Source of the DNA: Lottia gigantea
Lineage: Eukaryota > Mollusca > Gastropoda > Lottiidae
Direction: 5' to 3'
Assembly (NCBI RefSeq): GCF_000327385.1
Contig: NW_008707965.1
Coordinates: 1,724,932-1,788,931 of the forward strand
Length of the DNA: 64,000 nucleotides
A model generated the notes under the pieces. The model had not been told where the DNA came from and searched no databases. It saw only the letters and a list, made by a program, of their open reading frames with translations. Positions 39,922 to 49,229 of this stretch are shown here, in pieces; the stretch's first letter is position 1, and each line of letters begins with the position of its first letter. The position numbers were made by a program, and so were the translations under genes.

Positions 39922-42900
39922 GTAAGTGGACGAAAGGGAATTCACTTTATAGGAAACAGTAGGCGACAGTCATTGCATTGTAGTTTTACTGTCGGTAGAT
40001 CTTGTAAACGTCAACTCGTCACTTCCTTCGGGGAGGATTATTATTACCTTTTTGTGACAAATTTCCGTAATTTTGAGCAATTTAAAGGGATTGTAGAGAG
40101 GTTTTCTAAAAATGTTTATGTGTATCGGGGACACTGGTAGCATCAATTTGCACCATTTCAAATTACAGTAAAGACGTCTGTGGTTCCTGCAATTCCACTA
40201 AAACTAAATGTTTTATGACGCCACTCTTTACAATCCTTTTAAGAATATTCACCGTTATGGTTCTCATTTTTTTAAAGTAACTTGATCTCCACCAATCCTT
40301 TCTGTTTCAGGTTTGGGTGTATGCAGTTTCACAAGCTCACTCAGCGACCCCAGATAGAGGTAGGTGTCTAGTGTTTGTATACGCCCACATTAATAATGTG
40401 GACGTATATTGTCGTCACCTATATCCGTCGGTCCGTCTGTCCACAATTGGCTTGTGAACGCGATAAACACTACAGTCGTCATCTGATTTGAATGAAATTT
40501 GGTGTGATCATTTATATTGATGAGATCTTGGACAAGTTCGATATTCACGATTTTTCGATGAACGGTTTTTGAGTTATTTCCCTTGACTTAGCCTAAACGA
40601 ATTGAAATTGGCTTGTGAACGCCATAGAGACTACAGTTTGCATCTGATTCGAATGAAATTGGGTGTGATCATTTATATTGATGAGATCTTGGACAAGATC
40701 GATATTCACAATTTTTCGATGAACGGTTTTTGAGTTATTGCCCTTGACTTACGAAAAACGCGTCAAAATTTGGTTGTGAACACAAGAGAGACTACAGTTT
40801 TCATCCAATTTAATTGAAATTTGGTGTGAATATTTAAAATGATGAGATCTTGGACAATTTCGAAATTGGCTATCTTTCGATGAATGGTTTTTGAGTTATT
40901 GCCCTTGATTTATGAAAAACTTTGTTTGTGAACACAATTGAGAGTACAGTTTTCACCCGATATAAATGAAATTTGGTATGATCATTTATAATGATGAGTT
41001 CTTAGTCAAGATTAATTTTGACAATTTTTAGATCAACGGAATTTGATTTCGGGGAAGGGAGGGTGTGATTCTCCCAAATGTACAGGCCTAGGGTGGAGCA
41101 GACACTTTATTTAGAAATTAGGATTAAGGGTCTTGATATTGGGTTTTCTTCTGTTCTTATTCTGATCTGAAATTAGAAGAAATAACTCCCCGATGGGCGA
41201 GAAGTATAGTATCTGTTATGTACTGATTGTTTTTAGTTTACTATGAACAATATTATCATTTAAGTTCTTATTTTTGAATATGCAACTATCATTTTCTGCT
41301 TATAGACATGGGGGAATTTCTCTTGAAGGCTCTTATAGTGGGCATGAACTATCTTGCTTGCTCGATTGCTGGTTGTATTAAACGGGACAACAAAGGGTGC
41401 TATGCCTACATTATGATGAATATTTAGTCCTATAGGTCTTGCTGTATTCAATGTCTCAATCCAATGGGCCTCCCTAGATTGACGGAATTTGGTAGTTTCA
41501 TCTTCGGTCAAGTCAATTTCTATACGCTCAGATTAGGGTGAGATCGTCTATTGAATGGTCGTCGAGGTTGAAATGATTAGAAACAGGCTTGTCTTTCTTT
41601 AATTTGATGTCTGACCTATGAGCATTAAAGCGAGTTCGTAAATTATTCTTAGTTTCTCCTACATATTGTTTAGGGCATTTCTTGCATGAAATTAAATATA
41701 TTACATTCGAATGTTCACATGTTAGATGTTCCTGGATCGGGTACCTTTTATTCGTAGAGTTGCTTACAAAATAATGAGTTTCTGATATAAAGGGACATGT
41801 TTTGCATCTACTGGAGGTACTTCGGCATAAAGTCTGTTTTTAGCTGCTAAGGTGGAATTTTTTATGTTTCGTAAAAATCGTTTAGAGTACCCACGCTCTT
41901 TCAGTTTTGAGAAAACAATCGTACAAGCTTGGTTGAAATCAGAAGATCTTGTACAAATTCGATGAAATCGTAAAACTTGTGACTTAATTATACCATAAAA
42001 GGTATGTTTTGGGTGAAAGGAGCTCTTGTGCAAGAGTTGATGAGTATCAGTTTCTTTGAAATACACTTTAATATCCAGTTTATTTGTTTCTGCTAAGGAA
42101 TCTCCCTTAAAGACTGTGGTATCGAGAAAGTCTATGCTCTTGTCACTCACGTTTGCGGTTAGTTTGGATAGAAGGATGGTGGTTGTTGAGAATTTCAACG
42201 AATTCCCAAAACTGTTCAATAGAATAAGTCCAAACCATAAAAATGTCATCCAAAAAGCGTCCGTAAAAAAGTGGGTCAAATGGACAGAGGGGCAACACCT
42301 CACGTTCCCACTCTGCCATGAAAAGGTTTGCGTACGAAGGGGCGAATCGTTTGCCCATTGCTGTCCCTGAAGTTTGTAAATATGTTTTACCATTAAATGT
42401 GAAATCGTTTCGACTAAGACAAATCTCTAAAAGCTGTAGAATTGCATCGTCGGGTCTGTTTGGATCTGGGTTTCTATTAAAAGCTTTACGAACTGCCGTT
42501 AAACCCGTAGTGTTATCGATATTGGTATACATAGAAGAAACGTCGATAGAAATTAAAATAGCATTAAAGGGAACTCGAAGATTTTTTTATTTTATTGACA
42601 AAATCGGTTGTGTCTTTAAGGTAGGCGCGATGTTGGCATGCTAGAAGTAGTAAGAAATGATCAATGTATTCTGACACTGCATATGACTCACTACCACAGT
42701 CAGATATAATCGGGCGGCCTTTAGGGATTTTATTCGAGATAAACCACTCCTTGGTTGGATTCTTATGGATTTTAGGCAAAGTGTACAAATGTCACTCGCG
42801 ACAATCAGGTTTGGCAGACAGATAGTCATATTGTTTCTGTTTGAGATAACTAGTTTTGACTAAATCGGCAAGAATATTATTAATCATGTTAGCAGTTTCG

Positions 42901-45900
42901 GTAAAATGGCATAATGTTTAGGATTATTCAGTTGATTCTCTGCTTCTGAAACGTAATCCTCCCTATTCAGAATGACACAACATGAACCTTTGTCACTCTT
43001 TTTAATAACAATGCTATCGTCTTTCTTAAGTAAGTTTAACGCTTCACGTTCCACTCGTGTGCGATTAGGCTTTTCGTGTGTTATGGAAAGGTTCACTGTT
43101 TGGCTATTCATACTCGCAAATGCTTTCAATATTTCAGGATGGATGGCGGCCTGAGGGGGTGTCCACGTGGATTTAGGAATAAACATTGTTCTAGCACCAC
43201 GTGGGGGGTGGTTTCGAAAAAAATATGTGCAGCTAAGATTGAAATCGTTCATGATTGAAATCGTTCAATGGATGGTCGGTGATAATTCAAGTTAGCTATC
43301 TTTGGTGTGGGAATAAACTTAAGTCCACGGTCTAAGATTGAATGCTGAAGGGGTGTGAGAATTTTGCGGCTCAAGTTAACTACAGTTTGGCCTAGCGGCG
43401 GCCTCTCAGTATTTTTATCCCCATTAATTAGTTTAAAGACTTACTCGATGCTTGAAGCTGGTGTATCCAAAACAAATAGATGCAGTTTGCTGTTTCTGGA
43501 GACCAATGAAGATTATCAACTGTTTCGAATTCTTCTTCGTAGGGTGGTAAGATTGTTGCGCTGTTGATACTGGACTCCATCATCATGTTGTTGAGAGTGC
43601 TGAGGTTCTGTTGTGCTTTCTTCGAGATTTTATTTGAAATAGGTATACATGTGAAGAGGATCTTGGAGTTTGGGAAGGTTTTGTTGGCTGTGGCGATTAA
43701 TTTCTGGGCTTGGTTAAAGGAGGTCTTTGGTATCTGATCACGGTTGTTGAGGCCTATATGAAGAATAATGGTAGTAGGTTTGGGATCATGGTCGTATGAT
43801 TCCAGGATTGACTGTATGTGATGGATTTGGGCACCGGGGTAAGAATGTATTTCGGTGTCTGAACTGGTTTTGGTAATTCGATTCAGGTTAGATGATCCAA
43901 TTATTAAGGTAGATTTCTTTAGAGCAGGTACTTTCCATAATGATTTGTCCTTGGTTTTGTGATAATACGGTTTGGTAGCGGATATAATGGTCGTCGACGG
44001 TGTGATTGGTACTGGTGTGGTAGTTGTTATAATTGTAGCATTGGGAACGGACTGGGATCTGGTTCGAGGGGGGGAAGGTCTGGATACACGTCTCGACTTG
44101 GACGGAGACTGAGGGGTGGTTTGCTGGTCCAAACACGCACAGAAGGAAGAAAGGTTCCTGGATCACGTGGTGAAGATTCAGATGGTGTGGAAGGGAAGAC
44201 GAGTCTGAAAGTGAAAAGAGAAGGGGTGTGCTCTCTCTACGAGAGCCTTTACCTATGTCTGCTGGACTAGGAGTAGGTGAACTTCGGGCTAGTTTAGGGG
44301 TTTGGTTCGGCAGTGTGGTGGCTCTAGATGGTGCAGGTGTAGTGTCCATTTCAGTTGGTAGAGATATGGTTACTCTGGTCTTTGTTTCGTTGATTGTTTG
44401 GTAGAATTTGGAGATTACAGCTTGAGTGAGACGTTTCCCATAGGAGCGACGGGCCCAGGACAGGGCATGAGAAACGATGCGGTCGACGGCAGGTGATGAT
44501 AAAGACTTGGTACGAATGGTGGTCAGCTTCTCTTGAAGTGTGGTTTGGTAATGGTCGATCAGGACGGAACTGCGTAACCTTACATAGCCATGTCCGATTG
44601 AGGAATCTAATATTCGCGTCGACAGCTGATGTTTTCATTGCTGGACGGATAAAACTATCCAACTCAGAGACTTTGCGTTTGAAGGTAAACGCTGGTTGGC
44701 CTTGCTGTTGAAGGGTAAGGATTGCCAAATGATGGAGGCACTGCAAAACTTGGAAGAACACCTTCACAACGGGTTCTTCCTCCTTATGAGTGGGGAAATA
44801 GAAAAACTTTAATTAGAAAGATGACACAAAATACATAAATTCAGATCTATTACAGACCCGAGGGAGAGGCCATGGCCCAATGTCCCTCTCCCTAAATATA
44901 CTAAGTAATAAGTAATAATATTTCCATTCGCATTACAGATGTAAGGTACTTGTATTTCACTGGAGGCGATGCTACAGATTGGTATGATGCTAAAGAGAAT
45001 TGTGCAAAGATCAATGGTAGAATGGCGAAGGATATCATTATAACCGATTGGGATTTACGTTTAAAATCACTGAAGTAAGTTAGTAAATTTCATCATCATA
45101 ATCATCATCATCATGGTTGTCGTGGTAATTTTCATCATCATCATCATCATTTTCGCCAATGTCGTCTTGGTCATTATGATCATAATCATCATCATCGTAT
45201 CATTGGATTTCATTGATGGTCGTCCTAGTTCTTAACTAACACAGATCTTGGCGACATTTTCACAATATCCATAACTGCCGCTTTTTATGGTGTGTATCAT
45301 GTCCTTGAAACGAGACATAATTTTATTAATCTAATAACTACGGTGGCCCATTGGGGACATTTGCAATTTTTTTGTTTTTCGACGTTTCTCAGTGGTTTGA
45401 GAGCAGAAGAACTGCAGAAAACAGGAATTGAAATTGTGAAAATTCGAGAAACCGACAAAAAATAGAAGGAATGGAGGGAAATAGAGAAACTTTGATTAGA
45501 AAGATGACACAAAATACATAAAAATCACAAAAATTCATAAAAACAATAATTAATCAAAATCGTAAAAATAGTTAAAACATGAAAAATTAAATTTTCCAAA
45601 ATATTTTGAAAAACACAAAAAATTCAAAGTGAAATCGCAAAAATAAATTTCAACCGTGGTGGTAATACATTTCAACCGCGGCTGAAATTAATTTTTGCGA
45701 TTTCAGATCAGAACCCGTTCAATTTTTAGTTTGTAAACACTCTGGAAGGCACAATTCTTGATGGATTTTTATGAAACTTGGTGAAATTGATTATTATCAC
45801 CCAAGGTTGAATCCTGTTTATTTTCCGATTTGTCTAATTTCCGAAATTAATTTTTGTGATTTCACTTTGAATTTTTTGTGTTTTTCATAATATTTTGGAA

Positions 45901-48900
45901 AATTTAATTTTTCATGTTTTAACTATTTTCACGATTTTGATTAATTATTGTTTTTATGAATTTTTGTGATTTTTATGTATTTTGTGTCATCTTTCTAATT
46001 AAAGTTTCTCTACTTCCCTCCATTCCTTCTATTTTTTGTCGGTTTCTCGAATTTTCACAATTTCAATTCCTGTTTTCTGCAGTTTTTCTGCTCTCAAACC
46101 ACTGAGAAATGTCGAAAAATAAAAAAATTGCAAATGTCCCCAATGGGCCACCGTAAATAACAGTATATAATTGAAGAAGATGAGCTCCAATTAATTTCAT
46201 TTTGACCAACATTCAGAGGTAATGACAATGAAAAAATCATATTGAAAATTTGATCGAGGCTGTGTCTGCTAGATATCTAAAAATAGAAGATTGCATTCTG
46301 CAAGATAAAAGAAGGACGTGTACCCACAAACCTCAAATTTAATTTCAGTCCATTTTTAGACAATTTGTATTGGACTGGGTTAAAGAAAGAAAATGGCGAA
46401 TGGAGATGGGAAGACGGCACTATAATAGATTATCAGTCAACTCAAGCGGCTCCGTTGCGACCAGAAAATTCTGCCAATATTCCACATGAGTGTGCGTTAT
46501 GGAGCCCTTTAGAACCGTTCTGGATACCCAGCGACTGTTCTGACATACAGCCGTATATTTGTGAACTAAGAGCAGAAGGTGAGAAGGTGTAACTGGAACA
46601 AGTTACTGATATATCAAAAGGATAATCGTTATCAGTGGCCTACCATACAAATCAAGCGCGCACAAATTGCCCAGTTAAACCCACAGGCATTGTTAATATC
46701 CCTGTATCTCAGATCTTACCGTTGACTTCGTGCATAGCATGGCTTCATACCAGACAGACTCGACAGAGGTAATGGATTATTGTATTTAATTGAAGTAATG
46801 GAATTGGTCAGTTGTCAGATTTTTTGTAGAATTATTTCAGGGAGGAGGAGGGGGGGGGGGGGGTGNNNNNNNNNNNNNNNNNNNNNNNNNNNNNNNNNNN
46901 NNNNNNNNNNNNNNNAATTCTCTTCTAATTATGAACTTATAATGTGAGACAAACTGGCATTTTTTGAAGTCTTAAGAACACCTCTACTTTCTATTCATAT
47001 AAGTATTAGCATTTTCATTTTCATATTTGAAGATAAGGAAATCTTATCGTTAATGTGATCACTAACATCAATTTGCATCATTCCAATTTTCAATCAGATG
47101 TCTGTGGTTCCTGCAATTTCACTAAAACTAAGTGTTTGATGACGTCACTAACCACGAAGGGCCATGTGTTATAAAGCATATTTGACGTCATAAAACACTT
47201 AGTTTTTTTAGAATTGTAGAAACCACAGAGTGAAAATGAGAATGGTGCAAATTGATGCTATCAGTGTCCTCAATACACATATAAATTTTAGAAAACCTCT
47301 CTATCCCCTATAAGCCCAGAATAATATCAACAAATGAATGAGTCTTATTAACTGCACATATTTCTTATTTGGAAGATGTATTGGAAGTAAATGAAATGAA
47401 ACATTTGGATCTTTGCCTTGCTGGATAATGTAAACGCTTCATTGTAGACGCAATCCATCATTGATGCGCCTGAATCATGTATTATTTTACTCCATTTCAG
47501 CTGATGAAGCTGATTTTAGAGACAAATTCAACAGGTCTTCATCTACCAACATCAACGAAACTTTGTTTTTCATTGGACAAGGGGACCTGACGACCAAGCA
47601 ATGTCAGGACTTGTGTACTAAATTTCGCGGAAATGGAACTGATATATTCGAGACATTAGAATGCTGGATAGCCGAGTACCAAATACAAACTAACGGTGGA
47701 ACAATATGTTATGCAGTTCTAAGCGTGGATCAGCCCTCAACGATCGCATTACAGAGTGCAAGCTCTGAATTTCAAATACTGAGCCGACACTGTCTTGACG
47801 GTAAGTGCAATTACTGAGTTGACACTGTCTTGGTGGTAAGTCCATATACTGACTGATCCTACGCTGCCCTGTCGATAGTCTCATACTGAGTCGATACTGT
47901 CTTGACGGTAACTCTAATACTGAGTAGACACTGTCTTGACGGTAAGTGCAATTAGTGAGTTGACACTGTCTTGGTGGTAAGTACATATACTGACTGATCC
48001 TACGCTGCCCTGGCGATAGTCTCATACTGAGTCGATACTGTCTTGATAGTAAGTCCAAATACTGAATCGATACTGTCTTGATAGTAAGTCCAAATACTGA
48101 GTCGATACTGTCTTGATAGTAAGTCCAAATACTGAGTCGATGCTGTCTTGATAGTAAGTCTAAATACTGAGTCGATACTGTCTTGATAGTAAGTCCAAAT
48201 ACTGAGTCGATACTGTCTGGACGATAAGTCTAATACTGAGTCGACACTGTCTTCACGTCACGCCAAATACTGGGCGTACACTATCTTGACGATAAGTCTA
48301 ATACTGAGTCGATACTGTCTTCACGTCACGCCAAATACTGAGCGTACACTGTCTTGACGGTACGTCTAATACTGAGTCGATACTGTCTGGACGATAATTC
48401 TAATACTGAGTCGATACTGTCTTCACGTCACGCCAAATACTGAGCGTACACTGTCTTGACGGTACGTCTAATACTGAGCGTACACTGTCTTGACGATAAG
48501 TCTAATACTGAGTCGATACTGTCTGGACGATAATTCTAATACTGAGTTGATACTGTCTTCACGTCACGCCAAATACTGAGCGTACACTGTCTTGATGGTA
48601 CGTCTAATACTGAGCGTACACTGTCTGGACGATAAGTCTAATACAGAGTAGATACTGTCTGGACGATAAGTCTAATACTGAGTAGATACTGTCTGGACGA
48701 TAAGTCTAATACTGGGCGTACACTGTCTTAACGATGTATAGGTGACACAGACTGTATTTAATTAACCTTTTTATGATTTCAGTGGAAGCTTTTATCAATG
48801 ACACATGTGACTGTCGATGTATCAACATCACAGTTCCTGTAATTCCAGCTACGGAAGAAGAGTTCCAGGAATTTGTTGAAGAGAAACGAGATGAAGCGAA

Positions 48901-49111
48901 AAAAGAACTGATTGTGGAGAAAAAGAACCTCTCAGCTGTGGTCAGAAAGAAAATTAGCGCACCGGACGAGCGAGACTCCTCTACTGGAATGGGTTATTTC
49001 GGAATTGCTGCCATATCAATTGTTCTGGGTGGACTAATACTCGCTGATGTCTCGGCGATGATCAAAGATGCTAAACTAATGGTAGACAATTTAAGAAGTC
49101 GTTTTGGTTGA
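39886..49111 (+). CDS. Six-exon C-type lectin-like membrane receptor (gene 1)
   Basis: I join exons 39886-39921, 40311-40359, 44939-45074, 46349-46578, 47501-47800 and 48783-49111. All introns are GT-AG, all phases agree, and the total is 1080 bases or 359 codons plus stop. Predicted layout: signal peptide (1 to about 24), C-type lectin-like domain (about 30-148, C50, C122, C137, C145, WTG at 82-84), a second domain with five cysteines (about 152-250), a CDCRC cluster (259-263), a charged likely helical stalk (275-310), a transmembrane helix (about 319-341) and a short cytoplasmic tail. N-glycosylation sequons NRS, NET, NGT, NDT and NIT lie outside the membrane. The usual EPN/QPD and WND calcium and sugar motifs are absent, so calcium-dependent sugar binding is doubtful. 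The stalk and membrane segment resemble a cassette I recall at the ends of many mollusc surface proteins. Role inferred: cell-surface recognition, perhaps immune. Exact ligand unknown. Confidence 0.82.
39922..40310. other. Gene 1 intron 1, carrying a MITE
   Basis: Opens with GTAAGTGG and closes with a pyrimidine tract and ttctgtttcag. The MITE at 40081-40241 fills much of it. Confidence 0.7.
40081..40241 (+). mobile_element. MITE, 'gtgtatcggggacac' family, in intron 1
   Basis: It starts tttaaagggattgtagagag and ends ctctttacaatccttttaag, which are inverted copies. The interior contains gtgtatcggggacactggta, gcatcaatttgcaccattt and ctgtggttcctgcaattcca. About 160 bp, non-coding. Confidence 0.75.
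40311..40359 (+). CDS. Gene 1 exon 2: end of signal peptide and linker
   Basis: A 49-base exon between acceptor tctgtttcag and donor GTAGGT. It encodes VWVYAVSQAHSATPDR plus the first base of an Asp codon. The likely signal cleavage site is after SQAHS or QAHSA. Confidence 0.75.
40378..41060 (+). repeat. Palindrome-headed interspersed repeat with about 160-bp internal units
   Basis: The head is the palindrome acgcccacattaataatgtg...gacgtat, followed by gtcgtcacc and a gtccgtcggtccgtctgtcc tract. Then come four diverged units of about 160 bp, each beginning ttggcttgtgaacgc or a variant (near 40446, 40606, 40768 and 40920). Each carries gaaatttggtgtgatcattt, gatgagatcttggacaa and ttttgagttattgcccttga. 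Relatives lie at 54815-55270 and 55670-55995, and one unit fragment sits inside the foldback element at 45720-45830. No coding capacity. I recall this head in mollusc genomes but cannot name a formal family. Confidence 0.75.
41260..43255 (-). pseudogene. Reverse transcriptase and GIY-YIG endonuclease region of the Penelope-like element
   Basis: Enzymatic role in the family: copying the element RNA into DNA at a nicked target, with the endonuclease making the nick. N-terminal block: SIVIKKSDKGS and VILNREDY at about 43010-42930. Palm motifs follow, and the catalytic-type FLDDIF lies near 42245. A terminal segment resembles the usual connector. GIY-YIG lies at about 41720-41570, followed by FRQSREAHWIETLNT and GLNIHH near 41490-41420. 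It is split by several breaks and presumed inactive. Confidence 0.85.
43428..44132 (-). pseudogene. SGNH/GDSL-hydrolase-like ORF of the Penelope-like element
   Basis: An open stretch of about 234 codons. A low-complexity Ser/Pro/Thr-rich N-terminus precedes three SGNH-type blocks: LIIGSSNLNRI (nucleophile block), ILHIGLNNRD (GxND-like block) and DNLHWSPETAN (the D-x-x-H block). SGNH esterase-like domains are known in the first ORF of some CR1-type LINEs and in some rotifer Penelope-derived elements. Here the position upstream of the RT points to an accessory protein of this element. Not every hallmark residue is certain, and function is inferred. Confidence 0.6.
44133..44770 (-). pseudogene. 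Upstream ORF1-like region of the Penelope-like element
   Basis: The minus strand encodes an N-terminal segment with LQCLHHLAILTLQQQGQPAF, FIRPA and FLNRTWLC. A neighbouring frame has ALSWARRSYGKRLTQ and a Ser/Pro-rich tail. I do not recognise a catalytic domain. Position and strand make it part of the retroelement. It is broken. Confidence 0.5.
44795..44850. repeat. Fragment of the 817-bp foldback element family
   Basis: The block tagaaagatgacacaaaata, continuing catAAA, is shared with the left arm of the foldback element at 45485-45520. The preceding aaactttaattagaaaga differs by one base. It lies between the Penelope-like element and exon 3. Confidence 0.65.
44939..45074 (+). CDS. Gene 1 exon 3: first half of the lectin-like fold
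   Basis: Acceptor cgcattacag; donor GTAAGT at 45075. It encodes VRYLYFTGGDATDWYDAKEN, CAKINGRMAKD and IIITDWDLRLKSL. The W-x-x-A-x-x-x-C pattern (WYDAKENC) with INGRMA is the typical alpha-1 region of C-type lectin-like domains, and C50 is the first canonical cysteine. Confidence 0.85.
45102..45200 (+). repeat. (ATC)n microsatellite in intron 3
   Basis: Interrupted atcatcatcatc tracts begin about 27 bases after the exon 3 donor. Confidence 0.85.
45339..46155. mobile_element. Foldback DNA element with 313-bp inverted arms, in intron 3
   Basis: The left end reads tacggtggcccattggggac and the right end is its inverse, gtccccaatgggccaccgta. The arms run 45339-45651 and 45843-46155, are of equal length and nearly identical as inverted copies. 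The flanks carry a direct duplication aataac (45333-45338 and 46156-46161), which supports transposition. The 191-bp centre holds a fragment related to the palindrome-headed repeat (tttgtaaacactctggaagg). There is no transposase. The good match between arms suggests fairly recent insertion or ongoing correction between arms. Confidence 0.85.
46349..46578 (+). CDS. Gene 1 exon 4: second half of the lectin-like fold
   Basis: Acceptor atttaatttcag; donor GTGAGA at 46579. It encodes NLYWTGLKKENGEWRWEDG, then HECALWSP, FWIPSDCSD and YICELRAE. The WTG core, GEWRWEDG loop and the three remaining canonical cysteines (C122, C137, C145) complete a C-type lectin-like domain. The usual W-N-D is replaced by W-I-P-S-D-C, and no EPN or QPD triplet is seen. 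Confidence 0.88.
46866..46915. other. Assembly gap (50 N) in intron 4
   Basis: Exactly 50 N follow a run of at least 13 G (46849-46863), so the gap is probably a sequencing stop at poly-G. The true length is unknown. It lies within intron 4 (46579-47500) and should not affect the coding sequence. Confidence 0.95.
46920..47012 (-). repeat. Inverted copy of the 97-bp repeat found at 50.05-50.25 kb
   Basis: It contains gtgagacaaactgg, aacacctctactttctattc and gtattagcattttcattttc. These are the inverse of blocks at 50050-50245. Confidence 0.65.
47035..47315. mobile_element. Foldback copy of the 'gtgtatcggggacac' MITE in intron 4
   Basis: The left half has catcaatttgcatcattcca and tggttcctgcaatttcact. 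The right half has the inverse blocks gtgcaaattgatgctatcag and tagaattgtagaaaccaca. The centre is tgacgtcactaacc...tgacgtcataaaac. About 280 bp and non-coding. Confidence 0.7.
47501..47800 (+). CDS. Gene 1 exon 5: second cysteine-bearing ectodomain
   Basis: Acceptor tactccatttcag; donor GTAAGT at 47801. It encodes 99 residues including ETLFFIGQGDLTTKQCQDLC, LECWIAEYQ, TICYAVLS and ILSRHCLD. The T-x-x-x-C-x-x-x-C pattern after a short strand recalls PAN/apple or WSC-type domains, but I cannot assign a family. The last 28 or so bases are the template-like relative of the minisatellite that follows. Confidence 0.8.
47801..48737 (+). repeat. 34/35-bp minisatellite that repeats the exon 5 splice donor
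   Basis: About 27 units of aatactgagtcgatactgtc plus ttgatagtaagtcc-type sequence. The exon 5 end (aaatactgagccgacactgt, cttgacg, then gtaagt) is itself one unit. Nine exact gtaagt hexamers occur between 47801 and 48196, counting the real donor. Later units decay to gataagt, gtacgt or cacgtcacgcc. A higher-order repeat of about 137 bp is visible in the first part (the tgactgatcctacgctgccc block occurs twice, near 47848 and 47991). Confidence 0.92.
48783..49111 (+). CDS. Gene 1 exon 6: stalk, transmembrane helix and tail
   Basis: Acceptor tatgatttcag; stop TGA at 49109-49111. It encodes DTCDCRC, INITVPV, a Glu/Lys-rich stalk (EEFQEFVEEKRDEAKKEL), VRKKISAPDERDSS, and the hydrophobic GYFGIAAISIVLGGLIL membrane segment, followed by a tail of about 20 residues ending NLRSRFG. 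The stalk-to-membrane pattern (K..LS..VRKK.SA.D.R, then Y.G) resembles a recurrent C-terminal cassette that I recall in mollusc surface proteins. Confidence 0.85.
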
Positions 49112-49223
49112 CTTGCTTCGTTATTTCTTTCTTTCACATCTTTACCTCTTTAAATACCAAAATAAGTCAATCTTGAATTTTAGTAGAACGACTTCAAATA
49201 ACATGGATTACTAGGAAAGATAA

Positions 49224-49229
49224 AATAAA
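49224..49229 (+). promoter_or_regulatory. Candidate polyadenylation signal of gene 1
   Basis: AATAAA 113 bases after the stop codon, within taaaataaac. The next candidates are further away. Confidence 0.5.

Larger units (their letters stand above)
41150..44790 (-). mobile_element. Penelope-like retroelement, broken, antisense in intron 2
   Basis: Read on the minus strand, the order is: an N-terminal ORF1-like region, an SGNH-hydrolase-like region, a reverse transcriptase and a C-terminal GIY-YIG endonuclease. Reverse-transcriptase signatures include YTLPKIHK, GRPIISDCGS, MYTNID, GTAMGKRFAPSYANL and RFLDDIF. The endonuclease has VIYLI, KKCPKQYVGETKNN and RFNAHR. This RT plus C-terminal GIY-YIG pairing defines canonical Penelope-like elements. 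The copy is broken, with several disruptions, and is a fossil. Its ends are approximate; no clear terminal repeats or hammerhead motif were recognised. It cannot be transcribed in sense from the host promoter. Confidence 0.85.
40360..44938. other. Gene 1 intron 2, 4.6 kb, repeat-filled
   Basis: It runs from GTAGGT at 40360 to cgcattacag at 44938. It is occupied by a palindrome-headed repeat (40378-41060), an antisense Penelope-like element (about 41150-44790) and a fragment of the foldback element family (about 44795-44845). Confidence 0.75.

Noticed and set aside
42056-42644. Plus-strand open frames across the retroelement
   Set aside because: They are antisense shadows of the reverse-transcriptase region, which is recognisable on the minus strand.
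47690-48058. Minus-strand 122-codon repetitive frame
   Set aside because: It is the antisense reading of exon 5 and the donor-derived minisatellite.
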